From positions 1-31,530 of the forward strand of contig NZ_MSTI01000047.1 of assembly GCF_001949125.1 (NCBI RefSeq): a DNA stretch of 31,530 bases, read 5' to 3'. The notes beneath the pieces were generated by a model. The model was not told the DNA's origin. It made no database searches and saw nothing but the letters and a program-made list of their open reading frames with translations. Origin of the DNA: Deinococcus marmoris (GTDB taxonomy: Bacteria > Deinococcota > Deinococci > Deinococcales > Deinococcaceae). Below, one piece after another: positions 18,571 through 25,535 of this stretch (within the stretch, counting starts at the first letter, position 1; the number at the start of each line of letters is the position of its first letter). Both the position numbers and the translations under genes were made by a program.

Positions 18571-18690
18571 AAAACGACCCGGCACGCCTTCGCGTGCCGA
18601 GTCTCGCCGTTTGTGGAATGCACCGGGATTTTTAGCCCGTATTGACGACGCATTCCCCTGCCTTATGGCAGATAGCTACTCCCTCGTTGT
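18571..18690 (-). promoter_or_regulatory. yybP-ykoY (Mn2+) riboswitch with terminator, upstream of terC
   Basis: On the minus strand the leader carries the two conserved aptamer elements: GGGAGTAGC (18683-18675) and CGTCAATACGG (about 18648-18638). Between them is a hairpin CTGCC/GGCAG (18671-18667 with 18662-18658). The second element sits in an arm closed by GGAATGC/GCATTCC (18656-18650 with 18621-18615), with CGGG/CCCG stacked inside. An 11-12 bp terminator stem follows (18603-18592 with 18587-18576, GAAG loop), then TTTT at 18574-18571. CGAG at 18686-18683 can pair with CTCG at 18601-18598, which is also the foot of the terminator. Ligand-stabilised P1 would thus compete with the terminator, an on-switch for Mn2+. 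A TACACT (18701-18696) is a plausible -10. Confidence 0.88.
18576..18603 (-). terminator. riboswitch-controlled intrinsic terminator before terC
   Basis: Stem 18603-18592 with 18587-18576, one G-U pair, GAAG loop, followed by TTTT on the minus strand. It lies between aptamer and start codon, about 54 nt before terC. Confidence 0.8.
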
Positions 18691-18811
18691 CAGAAAGTGT
18701 AACGCAGAGAGTGACCCGGAGCCTTAATAAAACATTTGTGCAGAGCAGGAGCACCGAGCGCGTGTAGGGAACGGGCAGGAGAAGACAGACTCCCCCTCCC
18801 GGTTTTACCCG

Positions 18812-19444
18812 TTACTGACTGGTGATCGGCGTGTCCACATGTAGGGTGTACCGCTGCACCCCGGCGCTTTCCAGGCTGCGGATGTAGGTCTTGTTGCCCC
18901 CCGGCAGATACACGTAATGCTCGGCGCGGGACCAGCCCCCGGCCAGCTTCCAGGTCTGCTGCATATCGGGCGTGGTGGTCTTAAAAATGGCCGTGAACGG
19001 CTGACTGGCATAGGCCACGCGGTCATGGGTCATCAGGTCCAGGGTCTCGCCGTCGTCGCGGACGCCGTTGGCATTGCTGTCCTGCCACATGGCCCAGCGC
19101 AGGAAGCGGGCCATCGCGTCTCCAATGCTGCCCTTCAGGCTGCCGTCCACGATCCCGGCGGGCAGCAGCAGCGTCACGTCCTGCGCGTTTTTCGCCTCGG
19201 CCTGCCATCTGGCCGGATCAACTTCAATGCTGGTGGCCCCGGCGGGCACACTCAACTGGTACACGCTCTTGCCGTCCTCGGTCAGCAGGGACAGGTAGGC
19301 GTTGGTGGGCGCGGCAGGAAAGCGGACCTCCACGCCAGTGGGCAGCGGCGGACGGCCACCATCAGGGGCAGCAGACGGGCTGGCCCCGCAAGACGCCAGC
19401 AGCAGGCCCAGCCCGGCCAGCGCGATCAGGTTCAGGCGCTTCAT
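18812..19444 (-). CDS. lipoprotein with a D-x-N-x-N-G calcium-like loop (second of pair)
   Basis: 210 aa, function not recognised. The N-terminus is a lipoprotein signal with lipobox LASC, Cys19. The mature part looks beta-rich. WQDSNANGVRDDGE (about residues 120-133) resembles a Ca2+-binding EF-hand/SdrD-type loop, followed by MTHDRVAYASQPF, then GGWSRAEHYVYLP. The same order of motifs occurs in the gene just upstream, so the two are diverged paralogues. ATG 19444 has GGGAGGT upstream and overlaps the preceding stop as ATGA. It is probably anchored in the cell envelope. Confidence 0.82.
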   Translation of the reverse strand: MKRLNLIALAGLGLLLASCGASPSAAPDGGRPPLPTGVEVRFPAAPTNAYLSLLTEDGKSVYQLSVPAGATSIEVDPARWQAEAKNAQDVTLLLPAGIVDGSLKGSIGDAMARFLRWAMWQDSNANGVRDDGETLDLMTHDRVAYASQPFTAIFKTTTPDMQQTWKLAGGWSRAEHYVYLPGGNKTYIRSLESAGVQRYTLHVDTPITSQ

Positions 19445-20208
19445 TTCAGACCTCCCTGGTCCAGGCCATTCAGGCCCATCGAGATCAGGCGCTCAGTCGG
19501 CTCGTGCAGGCGGATGGTCAGGGCCTCGTCGGCGGCGGGCACACTGTTCATGGTCACGCGGTACTGGCCGGGCGTGGCGGTGGGTTGCAGCACCTCATGG
19601 CGCACCAGACTCCAGCCGGAAACACGCGTGCCCTTCTCCTGCGATTTGCCGTCCGTGCTGCTGAAGCTGTAGGCAAAGGCCGGGTCGGCGTAGCTGTAAA
19701 TGTCGTGGGTGTTGAACAGTTCCTCGCCGCTCTCGGGCCTGCCGTTGCCGTTGGCATCGCGGAACAGCGTGAAGTACACGTTGCAGGTTCTGGCCGTGTC
19801 GGGCGTGACCACCACGTTGTTCAGGCCGCTGGCATCCACCGTTTTAAAGGAACGCAGGCAGGCAGCATTCTTCTTGAGTGGATCGAGCAGGTAGGAGTCC
19901 AGCCGCAGGGTGCCGCCGTTCACGGTGCCGCCCGAGTTGGGGCCGCCCGGATACGAAAATTGCCCGTCTCTGCCCACGCCACCCGTGGTCAGCACCTGCA
20001 CGCCCGCCTTCTGCTGAGGATCGGAGCCGTCCAGAAAGTAAATGGCGGCCAGGGTCAGCCCACCCGTCTGGGCCGTGTCTGGAAAACGGAAGTTCAGGGT
20101 GGTGGAGGTGATGGGCGGCGGAATGGGTCTGGGGCAGGCGGTCAGCAGCGTGAGCAGAATGACGCTGCCGCCCGCAGCCTGCACGGCGTTCTTATGATGG
20201 CTTTTCAT
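19441..20208 (-). CDS. lipoprotein with a D-x-N-x-N-G calcium-like loop (first of pair)
   Basis: 255 aa, function not recognised. The lipobox is LTAC with Cys25 after a hydrophobic stretch; the mature part starts PRPIPPP. After a Gly/Ser-rich region comes FRDANGNGRPESGEELFNTHD (D-x-N-x-N-G loop), then YADPAFAYSF, then SGWSLVRHEVLQP. These match in order the following lipoprotein. ATG 20208 has AGGGG close upstream and TACAAT (20223-20218) 9 nt before it, a likely -10. Two cysteines (AACLRSF and ARTCNVYF) could form a disulfide. The two genes overlap by 4 nt and form one operon. Confidence 0.82.
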   Translation of the reverse strand: MKSHHKNAVQAAGGSVILLTLLTACPRPIPPPITSTTLNFRFPDTAQTGGLTLAAIYFLDGSDPQQKAGVQVLTTGGVGRDGQFSYPGGPNSGGTVNGGTLRLDSYLLDPLKKNAACLRSFKTVDASGLNNVVVTPDTARTCNVYFTLFRDANGNGRPESGEELFNTHDIYSYADPAFAYSFSSTDGKSQEKGTRVSGWSLVRHEVLQPTATPGQYRVTMNSVPAADEALTIRLHEPTERLISMGLNGLDQGGLK

Positions 20209-20272
20209 GACCCCTGAATTGTAACCAATCCTGGGAGAGTGAGGAAGGACTGAGGGTCGTTCTCTCGTCCGA

Positions 20273-20367
20273 CGCTGAGCATTTGTCCGAATTACAGCAT
20301 CAGGAAAAGAGACTCCTGACGCTTCCATTCTCTCCTTCGGAGCTGTACCAGTCCCAAATGCTCAGCG
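20273..20367. repeat. palindrome-ended intergenic element (about 95 bp)
   Basis: The ends are a 13-bp perfect inverted repeat: CGCTGAGCATTTG (20273-20285) and CAAATGCTCAGCG (20355-20367). Inside lie a TCAGGA/TCCTGA stem and a 22-bp segment (20330-20351) that recurs at the right end of the window. It resembles a small non-coding repeat or MITE-like unit; no transposase is present. It sits between the lipoprotein operon and the sugar transporter operon. Confidence 0.55.
20330..20351 (+). repeat. dispersed 22-bp repeat, copy 1
   Basis: Matches 31486-31507 at 21 of 22 positions. The one difference (T versus A) lies in the loop of a CTCC-TNC-GGAG hairpin, and the segment continues into CTGTACCAG. 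Both copies are intergenic. Confidence 0.65.
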
Positions 20368-20387
20368 GAATTCACTCACTCTGTTCG

Positions 20388-20412
20388 GTCAAAAGTGAAC
20401 AACTCTTTTGAC
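20388..20412 (-). terminator. possible terminator of the sugar ABC operon
   Basis: An 8-bp perfect inverted repeat (GTCAAAAG 20388-20395, CTTTTGAC 20405-20412), loop 9 nt, lying 8 nt beyond the last permease stop. The stem is AT-rich and no T-run follows, so its strength is doubtful. GACAAATGCTC at 20410-20420 is also the inverse of 20277-20287. Confidence 0.4.
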
Positions 20413-20419
20413 AAATGCT

Positions 20420-21415
20420 CTAGGCTTTTCCACTGCGCCCGGTGCGGCTCTGGATCACCACCACCACCAGCAGAAAGCCGCCGCGAATGACGCTCTGCCA
20501 GTAGGGAGAGAGCGAGATGATTCCCTTGCCGTTCTCGAAGTTCAGGATGTTGAAGATCAGGCCCAGCAGCAGCGCGCCCACCAGCGTGGACCACACGCTG
20601 CCGGTGCCGCCCGTGAGCAGCGTGCCGCCCACCACCACTGCCGCGATGGCCGACAGTTCCCAGCCCAGACCCTCGGTGGGCTGCCCCGCGCCCAGTTGCG
20701 CCGCCAGGATCATTCCGGCCAGCCCCGCCAGCGCGCCGGACAGCACGTACACGCCCATCAGGACGCGGTTCACGTTCAGGCCCATCAGCTTGCTGGCGTC
20801 CTCACCGCCGCCGACGGCCAGCGCGTGTCGTCCGAACGGTGAATACCGCAGCGCTATTCCGCCCACGATAAAGGCGATCAGCAGAATGACCCCTGGCACT
20901 GGCAGCCGCAGCAGATCACCCTGCCCCAGCCAGGTCAGTGCCGTGTTGTTCAGGTCTATGCCCACGCCGCCCTGGTTGCGCGCCAGCAGCAGCGCCATTC
21001 CGCGCGCCCCCAGCAATGTCGCCAGCGTGACGATAAACGGCTGGATATTCAGCCGCGTGATGATCAGGCCATTGATCATGCCCACCAGCGCCCCTGCCGC
21101 CACCGCGCCCAGCACGGCCACGATCACCCCATAAGGGCTGAGCAGCGCGGCCACCACGCTGGACATCGCCACCACGCTGCCCACCGACAGATCGATGCCC
21201 CCAGTGATGATCACGAAACACATGCCCAGCGAGATCAGCCCGAACATGGCGTTGTAGCGCAGGAAGGTGGAGAAGTTGTACTCGCTCATAAAGCCGGTGT
21301 AGCGCAGCGCCCCGAAAATGATCAGCAGGATGAAGGCGGCCAGCACGCCGTACTGGCCCAGCAGGCTGATCAGCCGGGCGCGGCGGGGATCACGGGTGAG
21401 GTTGGTGTTCAGCAT
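20420..21415 (-). CDS. sugar ABC transporter permease (CUT2, YjfF-like)
   Basis: 331 aa, eight to ten membrane helices. The family mark FVIITGGIDLSVGSVVAMSS lies near residue 75, with GRHALAVGGGEDASKLMGL in the coupling loop that contacts the ATPase and AIAAVVVGGTLLTGGTGS near the C-terminus. It forms the membrane channel with the other permease. It is closest in appearance to YjfF of the E. coli galactofuranose system, but the substrate cannot be told. ATG 21415 overlaps the region of the upstream stop and has GGAGGG 6 nt before it. Last gene of the operon. Confidence 0.92.
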   Translation of the reverse strand: MLNTNLTRDPRRARLISLLGQYGVLAAFILLIIFGALRYTGFMSEYNFSTFLRYNAMFGLISLGMCFVIITGGIDLSVGSVVAMSSVVAALLSPYGVIVAVLGAVAAGALVGMINGLIITRLNIQPFIVTLATLLGARGMALLLARNQGGVGIDLNNTALTWLGQGDLLRLPVPGVILLIAFIVGGIALRYSPFGRHALAVGGGEDASKLMGLNVNRVLMGVYVLSGALAGLAGMILAAQLGAGQPTEGLGWELSAIAAVVVGGTLLTGGTGSVWSTLVGALLLGLIFNILNFENGKGIISLSPYWQSVIRGGFLLVVVVIQSRTGRSGKA

Positions 21416-21416
21416 G

Positions 21417-22424
21417 CTATTCCCTCCGGCGGCGCTGTTGCAGGGCCACCGCGATGATGATGATGGCGGCCTTGACCACCAGCGCGGCGGCGTCCGGCAC
21501 ACCCCTGGCCAGCAGCGTGTAGCGGATCAGTTGAATGATCAGCGCCCCGAACAGGGTTCCCAGCACCTGCGCGCGGCCCCCGGACAGCAGCGTGCCGCCC
21601 ACTGCCACCGCCGCGATGGCGTCCAGCTCCATGCCCTGCCCCACCTGATTGGCGTCGCTGCTGGAGTTGATGGCGATGACGATCAGTCCGGCGATTCCCG
21701 ACAGCAGCCCGGTGATGGCGTACACCGCCACCTTGACGCGCGCCACCGGAATGCCCGACAGCCCCGCCGCCGTCTCGTTGCCGCCCACCGCCAGCACCGA
21801 GCGGCCAAACACCGTGCGCCGCACCGCCCAGTAGGTGAGGGCCACAATGATGAGCATCAGGATCACCTGAAATGGAATACCGAAGGGACGGCCCAGCCCG
21901 ATGTAAGAGAAGCCCGGCACGGTGAAGCTCTGGAGCTGCCCGTTGGTGATGACCTGCGCGATGCCACGCCCGGCGATGTACAGCACCAGGGTGGCGACAA
22001 TCGGCTGCAACTTCAGCCGCGTGACGAACAGGCCGTTCAGCACCCCGAAGGCCCCGGCCACCAGCACTGGCACGATAAAAGCCAGCGTAATTCCCAGCCA
22101 CTGGGCATTCGCGAAAGCAGCATTCAAGAAAATAAGCGGGGCCAGCACGCCGCTGATCGCCATTAAAGAGCCGACGGAGAGGTCCACACCCCCGGTAGCG
22201 ATCACCAGCGTCATGCCCATCGCCACGATGATGATGGTGGCCACCTGCGTCAGATTGACGTTGAGGGTCTGCACGCTCAGGAAATACGGCGTGAACAGGG
22301 CGTTGAAGATCAACAGTGCCAGCAGGATCAGGATGCTGGCCCGCACCTGTTTCAGGTCTGCGACAAAGGTCTGCCAGCCGCCACCGGAGCGGCTCGGGCG
22401 GGCGCTGGAGGCCGCGCCGCTCAC
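21417..22424 (-). CDS. sugar ABC transporter permease (CUT2, YtfT-like)
   Basis: 335 aa, a multi-helix membrane protein. It has MTLVIATGGVDLSVGSLMAI near residue 75, GRSVLAVGGNETAAGLSGIP as the coupling loop, and ELDAIAAVAVGGTLLSGGRA. Two different permeases in one operon are typical of the YtfQRT-YjfF type rather than RbsABC. The start is GTG 22424, overlapping the ATPase stop by GTGA, so translation is coupled. Confidence 0.92.
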   Translation of the reverse strand: MSGAASSARPSRSGGGWQTFVADLKQVRASILILLALLIFNALFTPYFLSVQTLNVNLTQVATIIIVAMGMTLVIATGGVDLSVGSLMAISGVLAPLIFLNAAFANAQWLGITLAFIVPVLVAGAFGVLNGLFVTRLKLQPIVATLVLYIAGRGIAQVITNGQLQSFTVPGFSYIGLGRPFGIPFQVILMLIIVALTYWAVRRTVFGRSVLAVGGNETAAGLSGIPVARVKVAVYAITGLLSGIAGLIVIAINSSSDANQVGQGMELDAIAAVAVGGTLLSGGRAQVLGTLFGALIIQLIRYTLLARGVPDAAALVVKAAIIIIAVALQQRRRRE

Positions 22425-24013
22425 AGGCGCACCTGCGGGGCGGGAATGTCCTGCGCCCCGGCACCCTGCGCCATCGCGTGCAGCAGTTCCGGCTCGGTGA
22501 TCCTGTCGCCCGACAGCCGCGCCACCGAATGCCCGTCGTGCAGCACCGTGACCTCGTGGCAGCCCTCGATCAGTTCTTCCAGTTCGCTGGAGATCATCAG
22601 CACGCCCAGACCGTCCTGGGCCAGCTCGCCGATCAGGCGCTGAATCTCGGCCTTCGCGCCCACGTCGATGCCGCGTGTGGGTTCATCCAGAATCAGCAGG
22701 CGGGGATCGGTGGCCAGCCAGCGCGCCAGCAGCACCTTCTGCTGGTTGCCGCCCGACAGCTCCCGAATGGGCTGATCGGGATTGCTGGTCTTGATCCCCA
22801 GTTGCGCCACGAAGCGGTCCACGATCTCGCTCTGGCGGGCGGTGTCCACCACCCCGGCCCGCGCCAGACGCGGCAGGATGGCCAGCGTCAGGTTCTCGCG
22901 CACGCTGAGTTCGGGGATAATCCCCTCCGCCTTGCGGTCCTCGCTGCAAAAGCCCAGGCCCGCACGGATGGCCTCGGCGGGGGTGCGGAAGTGAGCGGGC
23001 TGGCCGTCCAGCGTGACCGTGCCCGCGTCCGGGGTGTCCGCGCCAAAGATCACGCGCGCCAGTTCGCTGCGCCCCGAACCCAGCAGCCCGGCCAGACCCA
23101 CCACCTCGCCCTGCCGCACCGCCACCGACGCGCCGCTCAGACGCTGGCCCAGGCGAATGCCCTCGGCCTTCAGCAGCGGCTCTCCTGATTTGCCCGCGCC
23201 GGATTTAACGAAGCCAGTCTGTGCGCCCTCGTTTTTAATCTCGCGGCCCAGCATCTGTTCCACCAGTTGCAGGCGGCTGATATCGGCCATGTTTCCGGCG
23301 TACACGGTGCGCCCGTCGCGCATCACGGTAATGCGGTCACACACGGCGTACAGCTCGTCCAGCCGGTGCGAGACGAAGATCACCGAGACGCCCCGGTCCT
23401 TGAGGCCCCGGATCACGCCGAACAGGGTCTCTACCTCGCGCTCGTTGAGGCTGCTGGTCGGCTCGTCCATGATCACCAGTCGGGCATTGATGGACACCGC
23501 ACGGGCCAGCGCCACCATCTGCTGAATCGCGGTGCTGAAGGTGCCCAGCGGCTGCGTCACGTCCAGGCTGATGCCCAGCTCTTTGAGGAGACGGCTGGCC
23601 TCGGCGTTCATCACGGGCCACTGGATCAGGCCCCATTTCTTGGGTTCGCGCCCCAGAAAGATATTCTCGGCCACCGTCCGCAGGGCGATCAGGTTGACCT
23701 CCTGGTAGATGGTGGCGATTCCGCCCAGTTGCGCGGCCAGCGGCGAGCTGAAGGCCGCCGGGCCGCCCGCGAAGGTAATGCTGCCGCCGTCACGCTGATA
23801 CGCGCCGGTCAGCACCTTGATCATGGTGCTTTTGCCCGCGCCGTTCTGGCCGATCAGGGCGTGGACCTCGCCCGCCCCGACGGTCAGCGAGGCCTGAGCA
23901 AGCGCCGCGACGCCCGCAAAGCTTTTCTGAATGCCCTGCATATCCAGCAGGGGCGAACCGCCGGAAGAGGTCGGGGCAGGCGGACTGGCGCTGGAAGAAG
24001 GAAGAGTGGTCAA
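22421..24013 (-). CDS. sugar ABC transporter ATPase (CUT2, two ATP-binding domains)
   Basis: 530 aa with two fused nucleotide-binding domains, as in RbsA/MglA/YtfR. Domain 1: Walker A GQNGAGKST (55-63), the degenerate signature STAIQQMVALARA usual for this family, Walker B LVIMDEPTSSL and SHRLDEL. Domain 2: GLAGLLGSGRSELARVI in place of a standard Walker A, signature LSGGNQQKVLLARWL, Walker B LLILDEPTRGIDVGAK. The start is TTG 24013 with AAGGAG 8 nt upstream; no better start exists. The N-terminal Ser/Pro-rich 20 residues are unusual. It powers uptake through the two permeases. Confidence 0.94.
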   Translation of the reverse strand: MTTLPSSSASPPAPTSSGGSPLLDMQGIQKSFAGVAALAQASLTVGAGEVHALIGQNGAGKSTMIKVLTGAYQRDGGSITFAGGPAAFSSPLAAQLGGIATIYQEVNLIALRTVAENIFLGREPKKWGLIQWPVMNAEASRLLKELGISLDVTQPLGTFSTAIQQMVALARAVSINARLVIMDEPTSSLNEREVETLFGVIRGLKDRGVSVIFVSHRLDELYAVCDRITVMRDGRTVYAGNMADISRLQLVEQMLGREIKNEGAQTGFVKSGAGKSGEPLLKAEGIRLGQRLSGASVAVRQGEVVGLAGLLGSGRSELARVIFGADTPDAGTVTLDGQPAHFRTPAEAIRAGLGFCSEDRKAEGIIPELSVRENLTLAILPRLARAGVVDTARQSEIVDRFVAQLGIKTSNPDQPIRELSGGNQQKVLLARWLATDPRLLILDEPTRGIDVGAKAEIQRLIGELAQDGLGVLMISSELEELIEGCHEVTVLHDGHSVARLSGDRITEPELLHAMAQGAGAQDIPAPQVRL

Positions 24014-24076
24014 CAGGGTGGCTCCTTGACGAGGGATTCAAAGGGGGTGAGCGGTATTGTGCGCCGCCCGGACATC

Positions 24077-24109
24077 AAAACCGCGCCACGCTTTAGGGGC
24101 GTGACGCGG
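24077..24109 (-). terminator. attenuator-like terminator between binding protein and ATPase genes
   Basis: An 11-bp stem on the minus strand (24109-24099 with 24091-24081, one G-U pair), loop CCCTAAA, followed by TTTT (24080-24077). It lies within the 134-nt gap in the operon. Partial termination here would make the binding protein more abundant than the membrane complex. Confidence 0.7.
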
Positions 24110-24147
24110 CTGCAAAAACGAGCGGGTCAAACAGCGTTTCTACAAGC

Positions 24148-25116
24148 TCAGTACGCGCCCGCCAGTCCGGCCTTGGCGCTCTCGGGGGTATAGTCGCGGT
24201 CGGCGTTGATGATCTTGGCGGGCAGCTTCTTGCCTGCCGCGTAGTCCTTGAGGGTGGCGAAGGCCTGGGGGCCGAAGCGCGGGTTGCACTCCACGACGTA
24301 GTTGATCGTTCCGTCCACCACCATCTGCACGGCTTCCTTGCCGCCGTCGATGGACAGCACCAGGATGTCCTTGCCGGGAACCTTGCCTGCCGCCTTGATG
24401 GCCGAGACTGCGCCGATTGCCATCTCGTCGTTGTGGGCGTAGATCACGTTGGCTTCGGGATGGGCCTGGAGCAGCGTTTCGGCCACCTGACGGCCCTTAT
24501 CGCGGGCGAAATCTCCGGTCTGGGACGCGACGATCTTGAACTTGGGGTTCTTGGCGATCACGTCGTCGAAGCCCTTGCGGCGGTCGTTGGCCGGGCTGGC
24601 CCCGGTGGTGCCTTCCAGCTCGATGATGTTCATCTTGCCGTTGGCGTTCTTGACCAGCCAGTCGGCGACGCGCTGGCCTTCCTTGATGAAATCCGAGCCG
24701 ATGAAGGTCACGTAGTCGGTTCCGGCCTTGGACAGCGCGGGATCGATGTTGCGGTCCACCAGGATCACAGGAATCCCGGCCTTGCGGGCCTCGGCCACCA
24801 CAGGAGCCAGAGGCTTGTCTTCACGCGGCGACAGGAAGATGGCGTCCACCTTCTGGGCGATCATGCTGCGCACGTCGGCCACCTGCTTGGCAGTGGAACC
24901 GGCGGCGTCGGTGTAGACGAGCTGATAGCCCAGCTTCTTGGCCTCGTCCTGCATGCTCTTGGTCTGGGCCAGACGCCAGGGGTTGTTGCTCTCGGTCTGG
25001 GCGAAGCCCACGCGGTAGGTGGCCTTGACGGGCAGCTTGGGCAGCATGGTCTGGGCCAGCACGCTGCCGGTGACCAGTGCAATCGCCAGCATTCCAAAAG
25101 TTACGGTTTTTTTCAT
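24148..25116 (-). CDS. sugar ABC transporter substrate-binding protein (YtfQ-like)
   Basis: 322 aa. The signal peptide is MKKTVTFGMLAIALVTGSVLAQ. The mature protein is a type I periplasmic binding protein (peripla_BP_4): YRVGFAQTESNNPWRLAQTK, IAQKVDAIFLSPRE, KAGIPVILVDRNID, IIELEGTTGASPANDRRKGF, VIYAHNDEMAIGAVSAI, LVLSIDGGKEAV. The order and wording of these blocks are close to E. coli YtfQ, the galactofuranose-binding protein; galactofuranose or an arabinose-like furanose is therefore the leading guess. ATG 25116 has GGAGG 7 nt upstream. It is first in the operon, behind the promoter at 25278-25306. There is no lipobox, so it is free or held by charge. Confidence 0.93.
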   Translation of the reverse strand: MKKTVTFGMLAIALVTGSVLAQTMLPKLPVKATYRVGFAQTESNNPWRLAQTKSMQDEAKKLGYQLVYTDAAGSTAKQVADVRSMIAQKVDAIFLSPREDKPLAPVVAEARKAGIPVILVDRNIDPALSKAGTDYVTFIGSDFIKEGQRVADWLVKNANGKMNIIELEGTTGASPANDRRKGFDDVIAKNPKFKIVASQTGDFARDKGRQVAETLLQAHPEANVIYAHNDEMAIGAVSAIKAAGKVPGKDILVLSIDGGKEAVQMVVDGTINYVVECNPRFGPQAFATLKDYAAGKKLPAKIINADRDYTPESAKAGLAGAY

Positions 25117-25277
25117 GTCTGTTCCTCCAGGGGAGTGGATCTCGAAATCGGGCACCGTCGTGTTGATGAAGATGTCTTGAGCGCCCTGATGAGGGAAAGG
25201 TGCATCGCGGTCTGCCCCGCCGGTGCGGGGGCTGCTGTGCAGGAACTGTGGTGTATTCGAAGGGGGTGTGCCAGACA

Positions 25278-25306
25278 AAGCTACCAATACGGACTCTTGA
25301 TGTCAA
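25278..25306 (-). promoter_or_regulatory. promoter of the sugar ABC operon
   Basis: On the minus strand TTGACA (25306-25301), 17-nt spacer, TAGCTT (25283-25278). The transcript would start near 25271, giving a leader of about 155 nt before the binding protein. The -35 is embedded in the palindrome TTGATGTCAA (25297-25306). Confidence 0.75.
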
Positions 25307-25327
25307 CTTTTTTTGACCTAAAGTCAA
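25297..25327. promoter_or_regulatory. paired palindromes, candidate operators of the sugar operon
   Basis: Site 1 is TTGA-TG-TCAA (25297-25306), on top of the -35. Site 2 is TTGAC-N5-GTCAA (25313-25327), just upstream of it. Both share TTGA/TCAA half-sites. A third, TTCAAC-N9-GTTGAA, lies near 25362-25382. Binding by the divergent ArsR-type regulator is inference. Confidence 0.5.
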
Positions 25328-25451
25328 TCTCGCCTGCTGGGGGAGGGTCTGATTCCCAGTATTTCAACCCATTTGATGTTGAATATTCCTCGTCTAGCAA
25401 GTCACTCGCCTTGAAAAACGGCATGCCTATCCGCATGGTTCAGCCCGTGAC

Positions 25452-25480
25452 TTGCAATCCCACCATTAAACTTGTAGGTT
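25452..25480 (+). promoter_or_regulatory. promoter of the ArsR-type regulator gene
   Basis: TTGCAA (25452-25457), 17-nt spacer, TAGGTT (25475-25480). The -10 sits inside an inverted repeat, CCCACCA (25459-25465) with TGGTGGG (25481-25487), and AAAC/GTTT within it. That could be an autoregulatory site or a leader hairpin. Confidence 0.65.
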
Positions 25481-25535
25481 TGGTGGGTATCGCCTCAACC
25501 CAGCGGAAATCACTCGGAGAGACACAAGGAGCGAG

